Shown here piece by piece: positions 1 to 6,462 of a DNA stretch of 6,508 bases. Every line of letters begins with the position of its first letter. The first letter of the stretch is position 1. Under the pieces are notes generated by a model, which saw only the letters and a list, made by a program, of their open reading frames with translations, was not told the origin of the DNA and did not search any database. The position numbers and the translations under genes were made by a program. The DNA is from an uncultured Eubacterium sp. (GTDB taxonomy: Bacteria > Bacillota_A > Clostridia > Lachnospirales > Lachnospiraceae), in contig CAOXUF010000123.1 in assembly GCA_948560485.1 (NCBI GenBank), positions 1 to 6,508 of the forward strand. Reading direction: 5' to 3'.

Positions 1-1364
1 ACCAGTGTAGATTTTCCTGCGCCTGACAATCCGGTAAACCAAATAGACTTTGGATTTTGATTTAAGCCTGCTGCTCTTTTTGTTCTGTCGATATCCATTT
101 GATGATAGACTATGTTTTCTCCTCTTCTAAGAGTATGTTCTACAACACCACATGCCGAAGTCATATTACTTACCCTGTCTATAAGAATAAATGCACCAAG
201 TTCTTTACTGTCTTCAAAGCGGCTAATAACAATTTTTTCATTTAAAACAATATCGCAAGAGGCAATTTCATTTTTATTTAATATTTTCACAGGCAGATGA
301 TTTCCTTCATTCACATCAATCTTATATTTGATTTTCATCACTGTACCTAAGAGCATTTTTGTTCCTATTTTCAAATAATAATTCTTTCCCTCTATCAATG
401 GTGTATCGTCCAGCCATAATATTTTTGCATTAAAAACATTACTTACTGTCAGATGATCACTGGATGATATGACACATCCTCTTGAAACATCTACTTCTCT
501 ATTCAATTGTACTGTTACTGCCTGCCCTTTTACTCCACATTCATTTTCTTTATCTGTCACAAAAATTCTTTTAATCTTCGCCTGCTCTTTGTTTGGATAT
601 ATATGAACTTTCTGCCCTACTTTTAACTGTCCCGCAGAAATCTCTCCCTGAAATCCTCTAAAGGTCCTATCCGGTCTGCATACCCTTTGAACCGGCAATA
701 TCAACTCTTCCTTCTCTTTCTTTTTTGAGACATCTATAGTTTCAAGATAATCTAATAAAGTTTCTTTCTGATACCATGTCATGTTTTTAGACTGATTTGT
801 TAGATTATCCCCTTTCTTTGCCGACACCGGAATAATTTTTATAGTTTTAAATCGAAATTCCTTTACCATATCATTGATATCATTTTCTATATCAAGAAAT
901 ATCTGTTCCTGATATTTGATAACATCCATTTTGTTTACAGCAAAAACTATATGTTCAATCCCCATCAGTGCACATATTCTTATATGTCTTTTTGTCTGCG
1001 TCATCAAACCTGCCGAGGCGTCAATTAGAATCACTGCCAAATCTGCAAATGATGCTCCTACCGCCATATTTCTCGTATACTCTTCATGTCCCGGTGTATC
1101 CGCAACAATAAAACTTCTTTTTTCTGTCGTAAAATATCTATATGCCACATCAATGGTTATTCCCTGTTCTCTTTCAGCCATAAGACCATCCAACAACAGT
1201 GAATAGTCCATTTCTCCACCCGCACTTCCTACTTTACTCTCTAGTTCCAACGTTTCTTCCTGATCCGCAAAAAGTAGTTTTGCATCATATAGCATATGCC
1301 CTATTAAGGTTGACTTTCCATCGTCTACGCTGCCACATGTAATAAATTTTAACAGACTCTTCAT
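1..1364 (-). CDS. cysNC: Bifunctional sulfate adenylyltransferase subunit 1 / adenylylsulfate kinase (CysN-CysC fusion), 3' end cut by window edge
   Basis: The GTPase subunit of ATP sulfurylase drives CysD-catalysed synthesis of APS from sulfate and ATP; the fused CysC domain phosphorylates APS to PAPS. I translated 454 codons with no stop down to the left edge. The GTPase domain shows the P-loop GSVDDGKST (residues 11-19), the switch I stretch [13 protein letters not shown] (64-76), DTPGH (89-93), NKMD (144-147) and a SAKKG G5-like motif (181-185). Two beta-barrel domains follow, from about residue 224 (LPVQRV, then FRGF) to about 415, including FILIDRVSN. After a short linker comes [13 protein letters not shown] (442-454), the P-loop of APS kinase, which proves the fusion. 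Fusions of this NodQ type usually run to about 630 residues, so most of the CysC domain lies outside the window and its activity cannot be judged. The ATG abuts the cysD stop and has GGGAGGG 10 nt upstream. Very sure of the family and the fusion. Confidence 0.95.
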   Translation of the reverse strand, partial: MKSLLKFITCGSVDDGKSTLIGHMLYDAKLLFADQEETLELESKVGSAGGEMDYSLLLDGLMAEREQGITIDVAYRYFTTEKRSFIVADTPGHEEYTRNMAVGASFADLAVILIDASAGLMTQTKRHIRICALMGIEHIVFAVNKMDVIKYQEQIFLDIENDINDMVKEFRFKTIKIIPVSAKKGDNLTNQSKNMTWYQKETLLDYLETIDVSKKKEKEELILPVQRVCRPDRTFRGFQGEISAGQLKVGQKVHIYPNKEQAKIKRIFVTDKENECGVKGQAVTVQLNREVDVSRGCVISSSDHLTVSNVFNAKILWLDDTPLIEGKNYYLKIGTKMLLGTVMKIKYKIDVNEGNHLPVKILNKNEIASCDIVLNEKIVISRFEDSKELGAFILIDRVSNMTSACGVVEHTLRRGENIVYHQMDIDRTKRAAGLNQNPKSIWFTGLSGAGKSTL

Positions 1365-2258
1365 TTAAAAATATCCCTCCCGTTTTCTTCTCTCCATACT
1401 GCCGGCCGCCTCATTGTCAATAACTCTGCTTGTCCGTTCTGATGAAACTGCTCCTAATGTTTCCTCTATAATCTTGTCCAACGTATCCGCTTCCGACTCT
1501 ATTCCTCCGGTTAGTGGATAGCATCCTAATGTTCGAAAACGGACCTTTTTTATTTCGGGATGTTCATTTGGCAAAAGTTTCATTCTGTCATCATCTACCA
1601 TAATAATATTTCCCTCTCTCTCAACTACAGGTCTGTAATCTGCATAATATAAAGAAACGATTTCAATATTCTCTCTTTTTATATACTGCCAGATATCTTT
1701 TTCTGTCCAATTGGATATTGGAAAAACACGAATACTTTCCCCTTTAAAAATCTTTGTATTATACAATTTCCACATTTCAGGTCTTTGATTTTTAGGATCC
1801 CATGCATGTTCTTTATTTCTAAAAGAAAAGATTCTTTCTTTTGCTCTGGATTTTTCTTCGTCTCTTCTTCCCCCGCCAAATGCTGCAGTAAATCCATATT
1901 TATCTAAAGCATTTTTTAATGCCTGTGTTTTCATAATATCTGTATAAGCAGCTCCATGTTCAAAAGGATTAATTCCTTGTCTGATTCCCTCTTCATTAGA
2001 ATAAGAAATTATTTCTATTCCATATTTTTCAGAAATTTTATCTCTAAATTCAATCATCTCTTTGAATTTCCATGTTGTGTCAATGTGTAAAAATGGAAAT
2101 GGCGGCTTTTCAGGATAAAACGCTTTCATAGCGAGATGAAGCATTACCGAACTATCCTTACCAATCGAATACAGCATTACCGGATTTTCACACTCTGCAG
2201 CAACCTCTCTGATTATATATATTGCTTCTGCTTCCAAAGCATCTAAATGTGACAACAT
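1365..2258 (-). CDS. cysD: Sulfate adenylyltransferase subunit 2 (CysD)
   Basis: This is the catalytic subunit of the CysD-CysN ATP sulfurylase, a cytosolic PP-loop enzyme that forms APS from ATP and sulfate. With the start chosen here it has 297 residues, close to E. coli CysD (about 302). Visible hallmarks are the N-terminal [15 protein letters not shown] helix, the PP-loop SIGKDSS (31-37), [15 protein letters not shown] (128-142), [13 protein letters not shown] (178-190), [13 protein letters not shown] (240-252) and the RRKREGYF tail (290-297). The frame extends 11 codons upstream to a TTG at 2291, but that TTG has no ribosome site. The ATG at 2258 has GGGAGG 10 nt upstream, and its [11 protein letters not shown] start lines up with the E. 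coli protein. It is the first gene of a two-gene operon with cysNC and lies downstream of its own AT-rich promoter region and a terminator. No frameshift or missing motif is seen. Confidence 0.97.
   Translation of the reverse strand: MLSHLDALEAEAIYIIREVAAECENPVMLYSIGKDSSVMLHLAMKAFYPEKPPFPFLHIDTTWKFKEMIEFRDKISEKYGIEIISYSNEEGIRQGINPFEHGAAYTDIMKTQALKNALDKYGFTAAFGGGRRDEEKSRAKERIFSFRNKEHAWDPKNQRPEMWKLYNTKIFKGESIRVFPISNWTEKDIWQYIKRENIEIVSLYYADYRPVVEREGNIIMVDDDRMKLLPNEHPEIKKVRFRTLGCYPLTGGIESEADTLDKIIEETLGAVSSERTSRVIDNEAAGSMERRKREGYF
1375..1381 (-). promoter_or_regulatory. Ribosome binding site of cysNC inside the cysD 3' end
   Basis: On the minus strand this reads GGGAGGG, 10 nt before the cysNC ATG. 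It is formed by the CGG-GAG-GGA codons of the conserved Arg-Glu-Gly-Tyr-Phe tail of CysD, so the two genes share these bases. The stop and start codons abut (TAAATG), which suggests translational coupling of the two subunits. Confidence 0.8.
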
Positions 2259-2268
2259 TTTTGCTTTT

Positions 2269-2274
2269 CCTCCC
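2269..2274 (-). promoter_or_regulatory. Ribosome binding site that fixes the cysD start
   Basis: GGGAGG on the minus strand, 10 nt upstream of the ATG at 2258. It lies inside the longer frame that begins at TTG 2291, which itself has no purine-rich site before it. This is the main reason for preferring the shorter 297-residue CysD. Confidence 0.85.
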
Positions 2275-2317
2275 GTTTCTAATAATTGCAAAATTTGTTA
2301 AATTTTATCAACGAATT

Positions 2318-2346
2318 GTTATAATAAAATGATATAATATTTATAA
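2318..2346 (-). promoter_or_regulatory. Candidate cysD promoter (weak match)
   Basis: The 100 nt between the terminator and the cysD start are almost pure A/T. The best pair I see is a -35-like TTATAA at 2346-2341 and a -10-like TATAAC at 2323-2318, with a 17-nt spacer, which would give a leader of about 50 nt. The -10 matches consensus at 5 of 6 bases, the -35 at only 3 of 6. The two boxes fall within inverted GTTATAA arms (2318-2324 and 2341-2347), so a repressor or activator could also act here. A promoter is expected because a terminator lies just upstream, but the exact boxes are uncertain. Confidence 0.35.
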
Positions 2347-2364
2347 CTTATTTATTTTTTAACA

Positions 2365-2411
2365 AAAATACTGCACCAGGATTTGTTATATAAATCCCAG
2401 TGCAGTATTTT
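2365..2411 (-). terminator. Intrinsic terminator after the small-protein gene
   Basis: Positions 2365-2384 pair with 2392-2411 across a 7-nt loop, giving a 20-bp stem. On the plus strand two positions (2377/2399 and 2378/2398) are C-A mismatches, but in minus-strand RNA both become G-U wobbles, so the stem is fully paired only in that orientation. The 3' arm ends in UUUU and continues U-G-U-U. It lies 52 nt past the stop of the 66-residue gene and just before the cysD promoter region, so it separates the two transcription units. Confidence 0.9.
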
Positions 2412-2463
2412 GTTATAACATAAACTTTCATTACCTGAATTTTAAATTAAATTATTGTGAAGC

Positions 2464-2664
2464 CTACATTTTTGCAATATCTTGTATTAAACTATTCATC
2501 TCTTTTTTTGACTGTACTGTTCTGGCTGTTTCTACAACCTGTTTTTTCTCTGAATCTGTAAGATTTGAAAAATGTTCCATTGCTTCCTCATTTTTAGCCA
2601 GGCCAAACCCTAATCCCAGAGGCATCTCATTTTTCTTTTTCTTATCTTTTTTACTTTGTTCCAT
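2464..2664 (-). CDS. Small lysine-rich protein of unknown function (66 aa)
   Basis: The start is the ATG at 2664, which has GGGAGG 7 nt upstream. A longer reading from GTG at 2679 would overlap that ribosome site and is unlikely. The protein opens with a charged stretch (MEQSKKDKKKKNE), then a Gly/Leu patch (MPLGLGFGLAKNEEAMEHF, residues 14-32), then a region likely to be helical (LTDSEKKQVVETARTVQSKKEMNSLIQDIA). There is no signal peptide, clear membrane segment or Cys/His metal site. The LTDSEKKQVVE...KKEM...I pattern recalls small uncharacterised clostridial proteins, and more loosely the C-terminal helices of YdeI/OmdA-type proteins; this is from memory and weak. A good ribosome site, a terminator right after the stop and a compact open frame make it a probable real gene. 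Its function cannot be told from here. Confidence 0.78.
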   Translation of the reverse strand: MEQSKKDKKKKNEMPLGLGFGLAKNEEAMEHFSNLTDSEKKQVVETARTVQSKKEMNSLIQDIAKM

Positions 2665-2671
2665 AATAAAA

Positions 2672-2677
2672 CCTCCC
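2672..2677 (-). promoter_or_regulatory. Ribosome binding site of the small-protein gene
   Basis: GGGAGG on the minus strand, 7 nt before the ATG at 2664. Five of its six bases (2673-2677) are in the 3' arm of the hairpin at 2673-2722, so translation may depend on that hairpin opening. Confidence 0.8.
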
Positions 2678-2722
2678 ACAAATGTAATAAACTTTAATTA
2701 CAGTTTTGACATTTTGTGGGAG
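2673..2722 (-). promoter_or_regulatory. Hairpin that covers the small gene's ribosome site (possible attenuator)
   Basis: Positions 2673-2685 pair with 2709-2722 (13 bp, with one bulged base at 2712). Inside the loop, 2689-2693 pair with 2702-2706 for five more pairs. In minus-strand RNA the 3' arm carries GGGAG of the Shine-Dalgarno sequence, and the stem is followed by UUUUAUU and then the ATG. Two readings are possible: a translational switch that hides the ribosome site, or a weak terminator/attenuator at the end of the AlkD-like gene, 28 nt after its stop. The base pairing is directly visible; the role is inferred. Confidence 0.6.
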
Positions 2723-2750
2723 ATTATTCTATCTGAAAAAATTTATTCTT

Positions 2751-3443
2751 TTATTTAATTTTTAATGTTCTCAGATAATCTTTCTGTTCCTGCGTAATTC
2801 TTCTGCTTTCAATAGCCTTCTGGATTGCTTTATTGTGTGTCCATTTATCTAATTCCTTATTTTCAATAAAAGGCAATATTAAATCATACTGCTTTGCCAA
2901 TGCTGTGGCAAAATACCATGCAATCATCATATTCACATAGTATTCATCAGATTTCACTTTGGCTACCATTTCAGGATATATCACATGAAATGCATCATCT
3001 AAAAAATATTTCATCAGCATTTCAATTGCAAACCGGATAGTATATGTATCATCAGACTTTATCCATACCTTTACTTTTTCTAAAAGTTTCGGCAAATTCT
3101 TTTTAAATACTTTTGGTGCCATCATATCACAAGTAGCCCAATTGTCCACATATGGTAAAAAACGTTCTACTTCTGCAATACACTCATCATAATCTTTTAT
3201 CTGCTCCAAGATAAAACCATGCAGATTATTTTCTTCATAATACTTGTGAGGAAGCATCTTGATAAACTCTTTTGCTTCATCTGTCTTAGCAAAATCTTTT
3301 GCATATTTTCGAAGTTGTGGCGTTCTTACTCCAATAACCAGTTCTTCATTCACATTTGGAATCAGCTTTGCATGAAATCTTTTGTAGTCTAAATCCTGCA
3401 TGGAAAAAAGTGATTCCACCACTTTATTTTCAATATTGCTCAT
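2751..3443 (-). CDS. AlkD-like DNA alkylation repair protein (HEAT-like alkylbase glycosylase family)
   Basis: This family excises alkylated purines such as 3- and 7-methylated bases from DNA with a scaffold of HEAT-like helical repeats. The 230-residue protein is all-helical in appearance and near the usual family length. W102 and D106 (in VDNWATCDM), R137 (in TYTIRFAIEM) and W176 (in MMIAWYFATA) have nearly the spacing of the B. cereus AlkD active-site set W109, D113, R148 and W187 (numbers recalled, not aligned). IGVRTPQLRKYAK near residues 37-49 and HNKAIQKAIESRRI near 203-216 are also typical. The start ATG has AGGAG 5 nt upstream, and that site overlaps the ung stop; the gap to ung is 8 nt. 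Pairing with ung suggests a shared base-excision role. Substrate range cannot be read from sequence. Confidence 0.9.
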   Translation of the reverse strand: MSNIENKVVESLFSMQDLDYKRFHAKLIPNVNEELVIGVRTPQLRKYAKDFAKTDEAKEFIKMLPHKYYEENNLHGFILEQIKDYDECIAEVERFLPYVDNWATCDMMAPKVFKKNLPKLLEKVKVWIKSDDTYTIRFAIEMLMKYFLDDAFHVIYPEMVAKVKSDEYYVNMMIAWYFATALAKQYDLILPFIENKELDKWTHNKAIQKAIESRRITQEQKDYLRTLKIK

Positions 3444-3448
3444 ATTAT

Positions 3449-3453
3449 CTCCT
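3449..3453 (-). promoter_or_regulatory. Ribosome binding site of the AlkD-like gene overlapping the ung stop
   Basis: AGGAG on the minus strand, 5 nt before the ATG at 3443. Its first two bases are the last two of the ung TAG stop (3454-3452), an arrangement expected for coupled translation. Confidence 0.75.
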
Positions 3454-4126
3454 ATATATTCTCTATCTGCCAGTCTATCGGTTCTTCGCCATTTGCTTTC
3501 AAAAACTCATTTGCTTTACTAAAATGTTTACACCCAAAGAATCCTCTATAAGCTGATAATGGGCTTGGATGCGGTGCCTCTAATATCAAATGTTTCGGAT
3601 TCGTAAGCATGGACTTTTTCCTTCTTGCAGGACTTCCCCACAGAAAATATACAATAGGCCTGTCCTGTGCGTTCACTGCCTGAATTACTGCATCCGTAAA
3701 CTGCTCCCACCCATGTCCCTGGTGGGAATTTGCCTGATGTGCCCGGACAGTAAGTACTGTGTTTAGCAGCAATACACCCTGATCTGCCCACTTTTTTAAA
3801 TAACCGTTATTTGGTATATCGCATCCCAAATCATCATGTAATTCCTGATAAATATTCACAAGAGAAGGCGGTGTATCATTTCCGGGCAAAACAGAAAAAG
3901 ATAAGCCATGTGCCTGATTTACATTATGATATGGGTCCTGCCCTAACAATAACACTTTTACATCTTTTAAAGGTGTAAAATGAAAAGCATTAAATATATC
4001 ATCTGCCGGTGGATAGATTACGGTCCTGCTGTATTCCTCCCGTACAAAGTTATACAAATCCCTATAATACGGCTTTCTAAATTCCATATTTAATGATTCT
4101 ACCCAGTCATTGTCAATCATTCCCAT
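3452..4126 (-). CDS. ung: Uracil-DNA glycosylase, family 1
   Basis: Removes uracil from DNA, whether from cytosine deamination or dUTP incorporation, and so starts base-excision repair. The protein has 224 residues, typical for bacterial Ung. All family-1 motifs are present: GQDPYH (62-67) with the water-activating D64, GLSFSV (74-79) with the uracil-stacking F77, LLLNTVLTV (119-127) with the uracil-reading N122, and HPSPLSAYRGF (186-196) with the catalytic H186 and the DNA-intercalating L190. The ATG at 4126 is chosen because AGGAGG lies 6 nt upstream; another in-frame ATG two codons later would be spaced less well. It follows the lipid kinase gene by 23 nt and is coupled to the AlkD-like gene downstream, so it reads as part of one operon. 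No unusual residue at any key position. Confidence 0.98.
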   Translation of the reverse strand: MGMIDNDWVESLNMEFRKPYYRDLYNFVREEYSRTVIYPPADDIFNAFHFTPLKDVKVLLLGQDPYHNVNQAHGLSFSVLPGNDTPPSLVNIYQELHDDLGCDIPNNGYLKKWADQGVLLLNTVLTVRAHQANSHQGHGWEQFTDAVIQAVNAQDRPIVYFLWGSPARRKKSMLTNPKHLILEAPHPSPLSAYRGFFGCKHFSKANEFLKANGEEPIDWQIENI

Positions 4127-4149
4127 AATTTTCCTCCTAAAAACGTTTC

Positions 4150-5019
4150 TTATATAATTTCTTCAATAAAGTTTCTATCATTAAACACTTTCAATGCATT
4201 TGGTTTCAACTCAATCTCAAAATGTTTTGAACACATGGATTCTCCATCTACATTAAATGTACAAAGTTCCTCTGAGTCTACTGTAATTTTTTTCTCTGAA
4301 TATCTTTTCACATAAATCGAACCTTCATGTCTCGCCTTGAGCAGCTTCAATAAAACCGGTATCATTTTCGGCTTAGGCATCTTTTCCACAAAATAAATGT
4401 CTAACATTCCATCATCTAGCAATGCATGCGGTGCAATACGGAATCCACCGCCATAATACTGACCATTTCCAATAGCTAATATCGTACACTCATTCTCTAC
4501 CTGCGTCTCTCCCATGGTGATTTTTAATTTTTTAAACTGATATTTAAAATATGTATAAACCAGACTTGCATTGTATCTCTGGCTTACCGGAATCCATTTT
4601 CTATGTCTCACGTGTTTTAAGTTTTCTGCCACATCGGCATCTAACCCTAAACATGCAACATTTACGAAGAACCGATGATTAATCCGTCCTACATCAATTG
4701 TAACAATTCCTGTAGTATGCTTTTTTAAAGTCTTTTCAAAATCATTTCCACTGCCTGTCGGGATATTTCCTAACACTTTATGTTCTGATTCCATAACTCC
4801 GTTCAGCACATCATTTAATGTTCCATCCCCTCCCACGGAAAAAACAACGCACTCTTCATCGGGAATTTTATTCGCAAGTGATTTGGCGTCACCCTCTTTT
4901 TGCGTATACATTATCTCATATGGTATTTCTCTTTTTAAACAAGCCGTCCTGATATTTTTTTCTATTTTCCCTTTATCCATTCTTCCGCTGTCAGGGTTCA
5001 AAATAAAATAATATTTCAT
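4150..5019 (-). CDS. Diacylglycerol kinase / YegS-BmrU family lipid kinase
   Basis: Cytosolic or membrane-associated lipid kinase that uses ATP, most likely to turn diacylglycerol into phosphatidic acid for phospholipid recycling, as shown for Gram-positive DgkB. The 289-residue protein has the N-terminal DAGK catalytic domain with FILNPDSGR (5-13), VGGDGTLNDVLNG (62-74) and PTGSGNDF (87-94). The C-terminal beta-sandwich lobe follows, with NGQYYGGGFRIAP (185-197), DDGMLDIYF (202-210) and NVDGE (256-260). No membrane segment is evident. The ribosome site before the ATG is weak (GAGAG about 7 nt upstream), so expression may rely on reading on from hisF, 23 nt upstream. Other members of the superfamily act on sphingosine or other lipids, so the exact substrate is inferred. 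Its place between histidine and DNA-repair genes gives no clue to a special role. Confidence 0.93.
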   Translation of the reverse strand: MKYYFILNPDSGRMDKGKIEKNIRTACLKREIPYEIMYTQKEGDAKSLANKIPDEECVVFSVGGDGTLNDVLNGVMESEHKVLGNIPTGSGNDFEKTLKKHTTGIVTIDVGRINHRFFVNVACLGLDADVAENLKHVRHRKWIPVSQRYNASLVYTYFKYQFKKLKITMGETQVENECTILAIGNGQYYGGGFRIAPHALLDDGMLDIYFVEKMPKPKMIPVLLKLLKARHEGSIYVKRYSEKKITVDSEELCTFNVDGESMCSKHFEIELKPNALKVFNDRNFIEEII

Positions 5020-5042
5020 AACTTTTCTCTCGTTTTCTTATG

Positions 5043-5804
5043 TTAGATCCTTACCGCTACTCCTTTTTCGTCCAGATATTGTTTCAAATCCATAATTTCT
5101 AACTCTTTATAATGGAATAAAGATGCTGCCAGAGCTGCATCTGCCTTTCCCTCTGTAAGTGCATCATAAAAATGCTCCCTGCTTCCCGCACCGCCTGATG
5201 CAATTACAGGAATTGAGACATTCTCCGCAATCGTTCTAGTCAATTCCAAATCATATCCCTGCTTCACACCATCACAGTCCATACTCGTAAGAAGTATTTC
5301 TCCTGCCCCAAGCCTGTTTGCTTTCATTGCCCATTCCACGGCATCAATTCCCATATCTACACGTCCGCCGTTTTTATAAATATTCCATCCACTGCCGTCT
5401 GCTCTTCTTTTCGCATCAATCGCTACAACCACACACTGGCTCCCAAACTTATCTGCTGCTTCGCTGATTAAATTCGGATTCATGATTGCCGAAGAATTAA
5501 TGCTAATCTTGTCAGCACCTTCACGTAATAATGCCTTAAAATCATCTACAGTACGGATTCCACCGCCAACTGTAAATGGAATAAAAACCTGTTCAGCTAC
5601 CTTTCTCACCAAATCTACTACTGTTGCCCTATGGTCTGATGATGCAGTAATATCTAAAAAAACAAGTTCGTCTGCACCTGCTTTATTATATGCCTTTGCG
5701 ACCTCTACCGGGTCGCCTGCGTCTCTCAAATTCACAAAATTAGTTCCTTTTACAACTCTGTTGTTATTTATATCCAAGCACGGAATAATTCTTTTCGTAT
5801 GCAT
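5043..5804 (-). CDS. hisF: Imidazole glycerol phosphate synthase, cyclase subunit (HisF)
   Basis: The (beta/alpha)8-barrel subunit that takes ammonia made by HisH and converts PRFAR to imidazole glycerol phosphate plus AICAR, joining histidine and purine synthesis. At 253 residues it is full length. The catalytic pair is present: D11 in IPCLDI and D130 in VVVAIDAK. Phosphate-binding loops are seen as FTVGGGIR (77-84) and VIASGGAG, and LTSMDCDG (172-179) is typical. The ATG has GGAG about 7 nt upstream. It lies 52 nt after hisH, and no hisA intervenes although hisA often separates the two. D11 and D130 mark it as HisF rather than its paralogue HisA. A surface-sugar amidation homologue of HisF is possible in principle, but the sequence reads as an ordinary biosynthetic enzyme. 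Confidence 0.97.
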   Translation of the reverse strand: MHTKRIIPCLDINNNRVVKGTNFVNLRDAGDPVEVAKAYNKAGADELVFLDITASSDHRATVVDLVRKVAEQVFIPFTVGGGIRTVDDFKALLREGADKISINSSAIMNPNLISEAADKFGSQCVVVAIDAKRRADGSGWNIYKNGGRVDMGIDAVEWAMKANRLGAGEILLTSMDCDGVKQGYDLELTRTIAENVSIPVIASGGAGSREHFYDALTEGKADAALAASLFHYKELEIMDLKQYLDEKGVAVRI

Positions 5805-5856
5805 TTATTTCTCCAATCTCTACATAATCCAATCATATAAACATCTTTATTACTTA

Positions 5857-6462
5857 TTAGATTCCAGCAAAATTTTTTAATATCTTAAGTCCTACATCTC
5901 CACTCTTCTCCGGGTGAAACTGACATGCAAATACATTATCCTTTTCAACAGATGCATGAATATCTGCCACATAATCTGTTTTTGCCTTTACGATCTGTTC
6001 TTCCCTTGCCTTTAAGTAATAAGAATGAACAAAATAAACATAAGACTGCTCATCAATCCCCTCAAACAGTCTTCCGTTATTTACCAGCTCTAATGAATTC
6101 CATCCAATATGTGGAATCTTAAAACCCGGCTTATCCGGAATTTTTACAATCTCTCCCGGTAATATTCCAAGTCCCTTCATTCCTGTTGTCTCGTCACTGC
6201 TTTCAAACAACAGCTGAAGCCCAAGACAAATCCCTAGAAACGGTGTCTTATTATCTACTACATCATAAATAGTGTTTACAAGATGATAATCTTTTAATTT
6301 CGTCATGGCGTCTCCAAATGAGCCCACTCCCGGAAGCACCACCTTATCTGCTGAAAGTATCTCATCTCTGTCTCTGGACAAAATTGTTTCCTCACCTAAA
6401 AACTGAAATGCTTTCTCCACACTCTTTATATTTCCTGCATCATAATCTATTATTGCAATCAT
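5857..6462 (-). CDS. hisH: Imidazole glycerol phosphate synthase, glutamine amidotransferase subunit (HisH)
   Basis: Class I glutamine amidotransferase that hydrolyses glutamine and channels ammonia to HisF. It has 201 residues, the normal length. The catalytic triad is visible as C79 in LGICLGLQ and H183 and E185 in QFHPEKSGDVG. The oxyanion-region loop LPGVGSFGDAM is at 43-53, the IDYDAGN start is at 5-11, and PHIGWN is at 117-122. The ribosome site before the ATG at 6462 is weak (AAAGG about 9 nt upstream). The start codon overlaps, as ATGA, the stop of an open frame running in from the right edge, which favours coupled translation from an upstream gene. It forms a heterodimer with the product of hisF next door. 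Confidence 0.97.
   Translation of the reverse strand: MIAIIDYDAGNIKSVEKAFQFLGEETILSRDRDEILSADKVVLPGVGSFGDAMTKLKDYHLVNTIYDVVDNKTPFLGICLGLQLLFESSDETTGMKGLGILPGEIVKIPDKPGFKIPHIGWNSLELVNNGRLFEGIDEQSYVYFVHSYYLKAREEQIVKAKTDYVADIHASVEKDNVFACQFHPEKSGDVGLKILKNFAGI

Noticed and set aside
112..300. Short plus-strand open frame opposite the CysN domain III region
   Set aside because: Shadow of the cysNC coding sequence with no sign of independent selection.
916..1206. 96-codon plus-strand open frame opposite the CysN GTPase domain
   Set aside because: It is antisense to the conserved GTPase motifs and has no family resemblance or neighbour on that strand.
1679..1897. 72-codon minus-strand frame inside cysD
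   Set aside because: Out-of-frame reading of the conserved CysD coding sequence, with no ribosome site.
2259..2463. Riboswitch (S-box or T-box type) upstream of cysD
   Set aside because: The leader between the likely promoter and cysD is only about 50 nt and A/T-rich, with no second stem or conserved riboswitch core; the only strong hairpin lies upstream and acts as a terminator.
2679..2679. GTG start for the small protein, giving 71 residues
   Set aside because: The GTG overlaps the GGGAGG ribosome site used by the ATG at 2664 and has no site of its own.
2706..2735. Plus-strand promoter starting with a perfect TTGACA at 2706-2711
   Set aside because: No acceptable -10 box at 16-18 nt (best is TATCTG at 18 nt), and no plus-strand gene follows; the bases are explained by the hairpin arm.
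3356..3556. 66-codon plus-strand frame across the ung/AlkD-like junction
   Set aside because: It spans the antisense of two gene ends, and its hydrophobic look comes from A/T-rich sequence; no ribosome site or neighbours on that strand.
3546..3791. 81-codon minus-strand frame inside ung
   Set aside because: Out-of-frame shadow of Ung, whose motifs occupy the other frame.
5482..5880. 132-codon plus-strand open frame opposite hisF
   Set aside because: It lies antisense to a clearly conserved gene, has no recognisable motif, and its composition is what the reverse of HisF codons would give.
5925..6122. 65-codon plus-strand frame opposite hisH
   Set aside because: Antisense shadow of a complete, conserved HisH.
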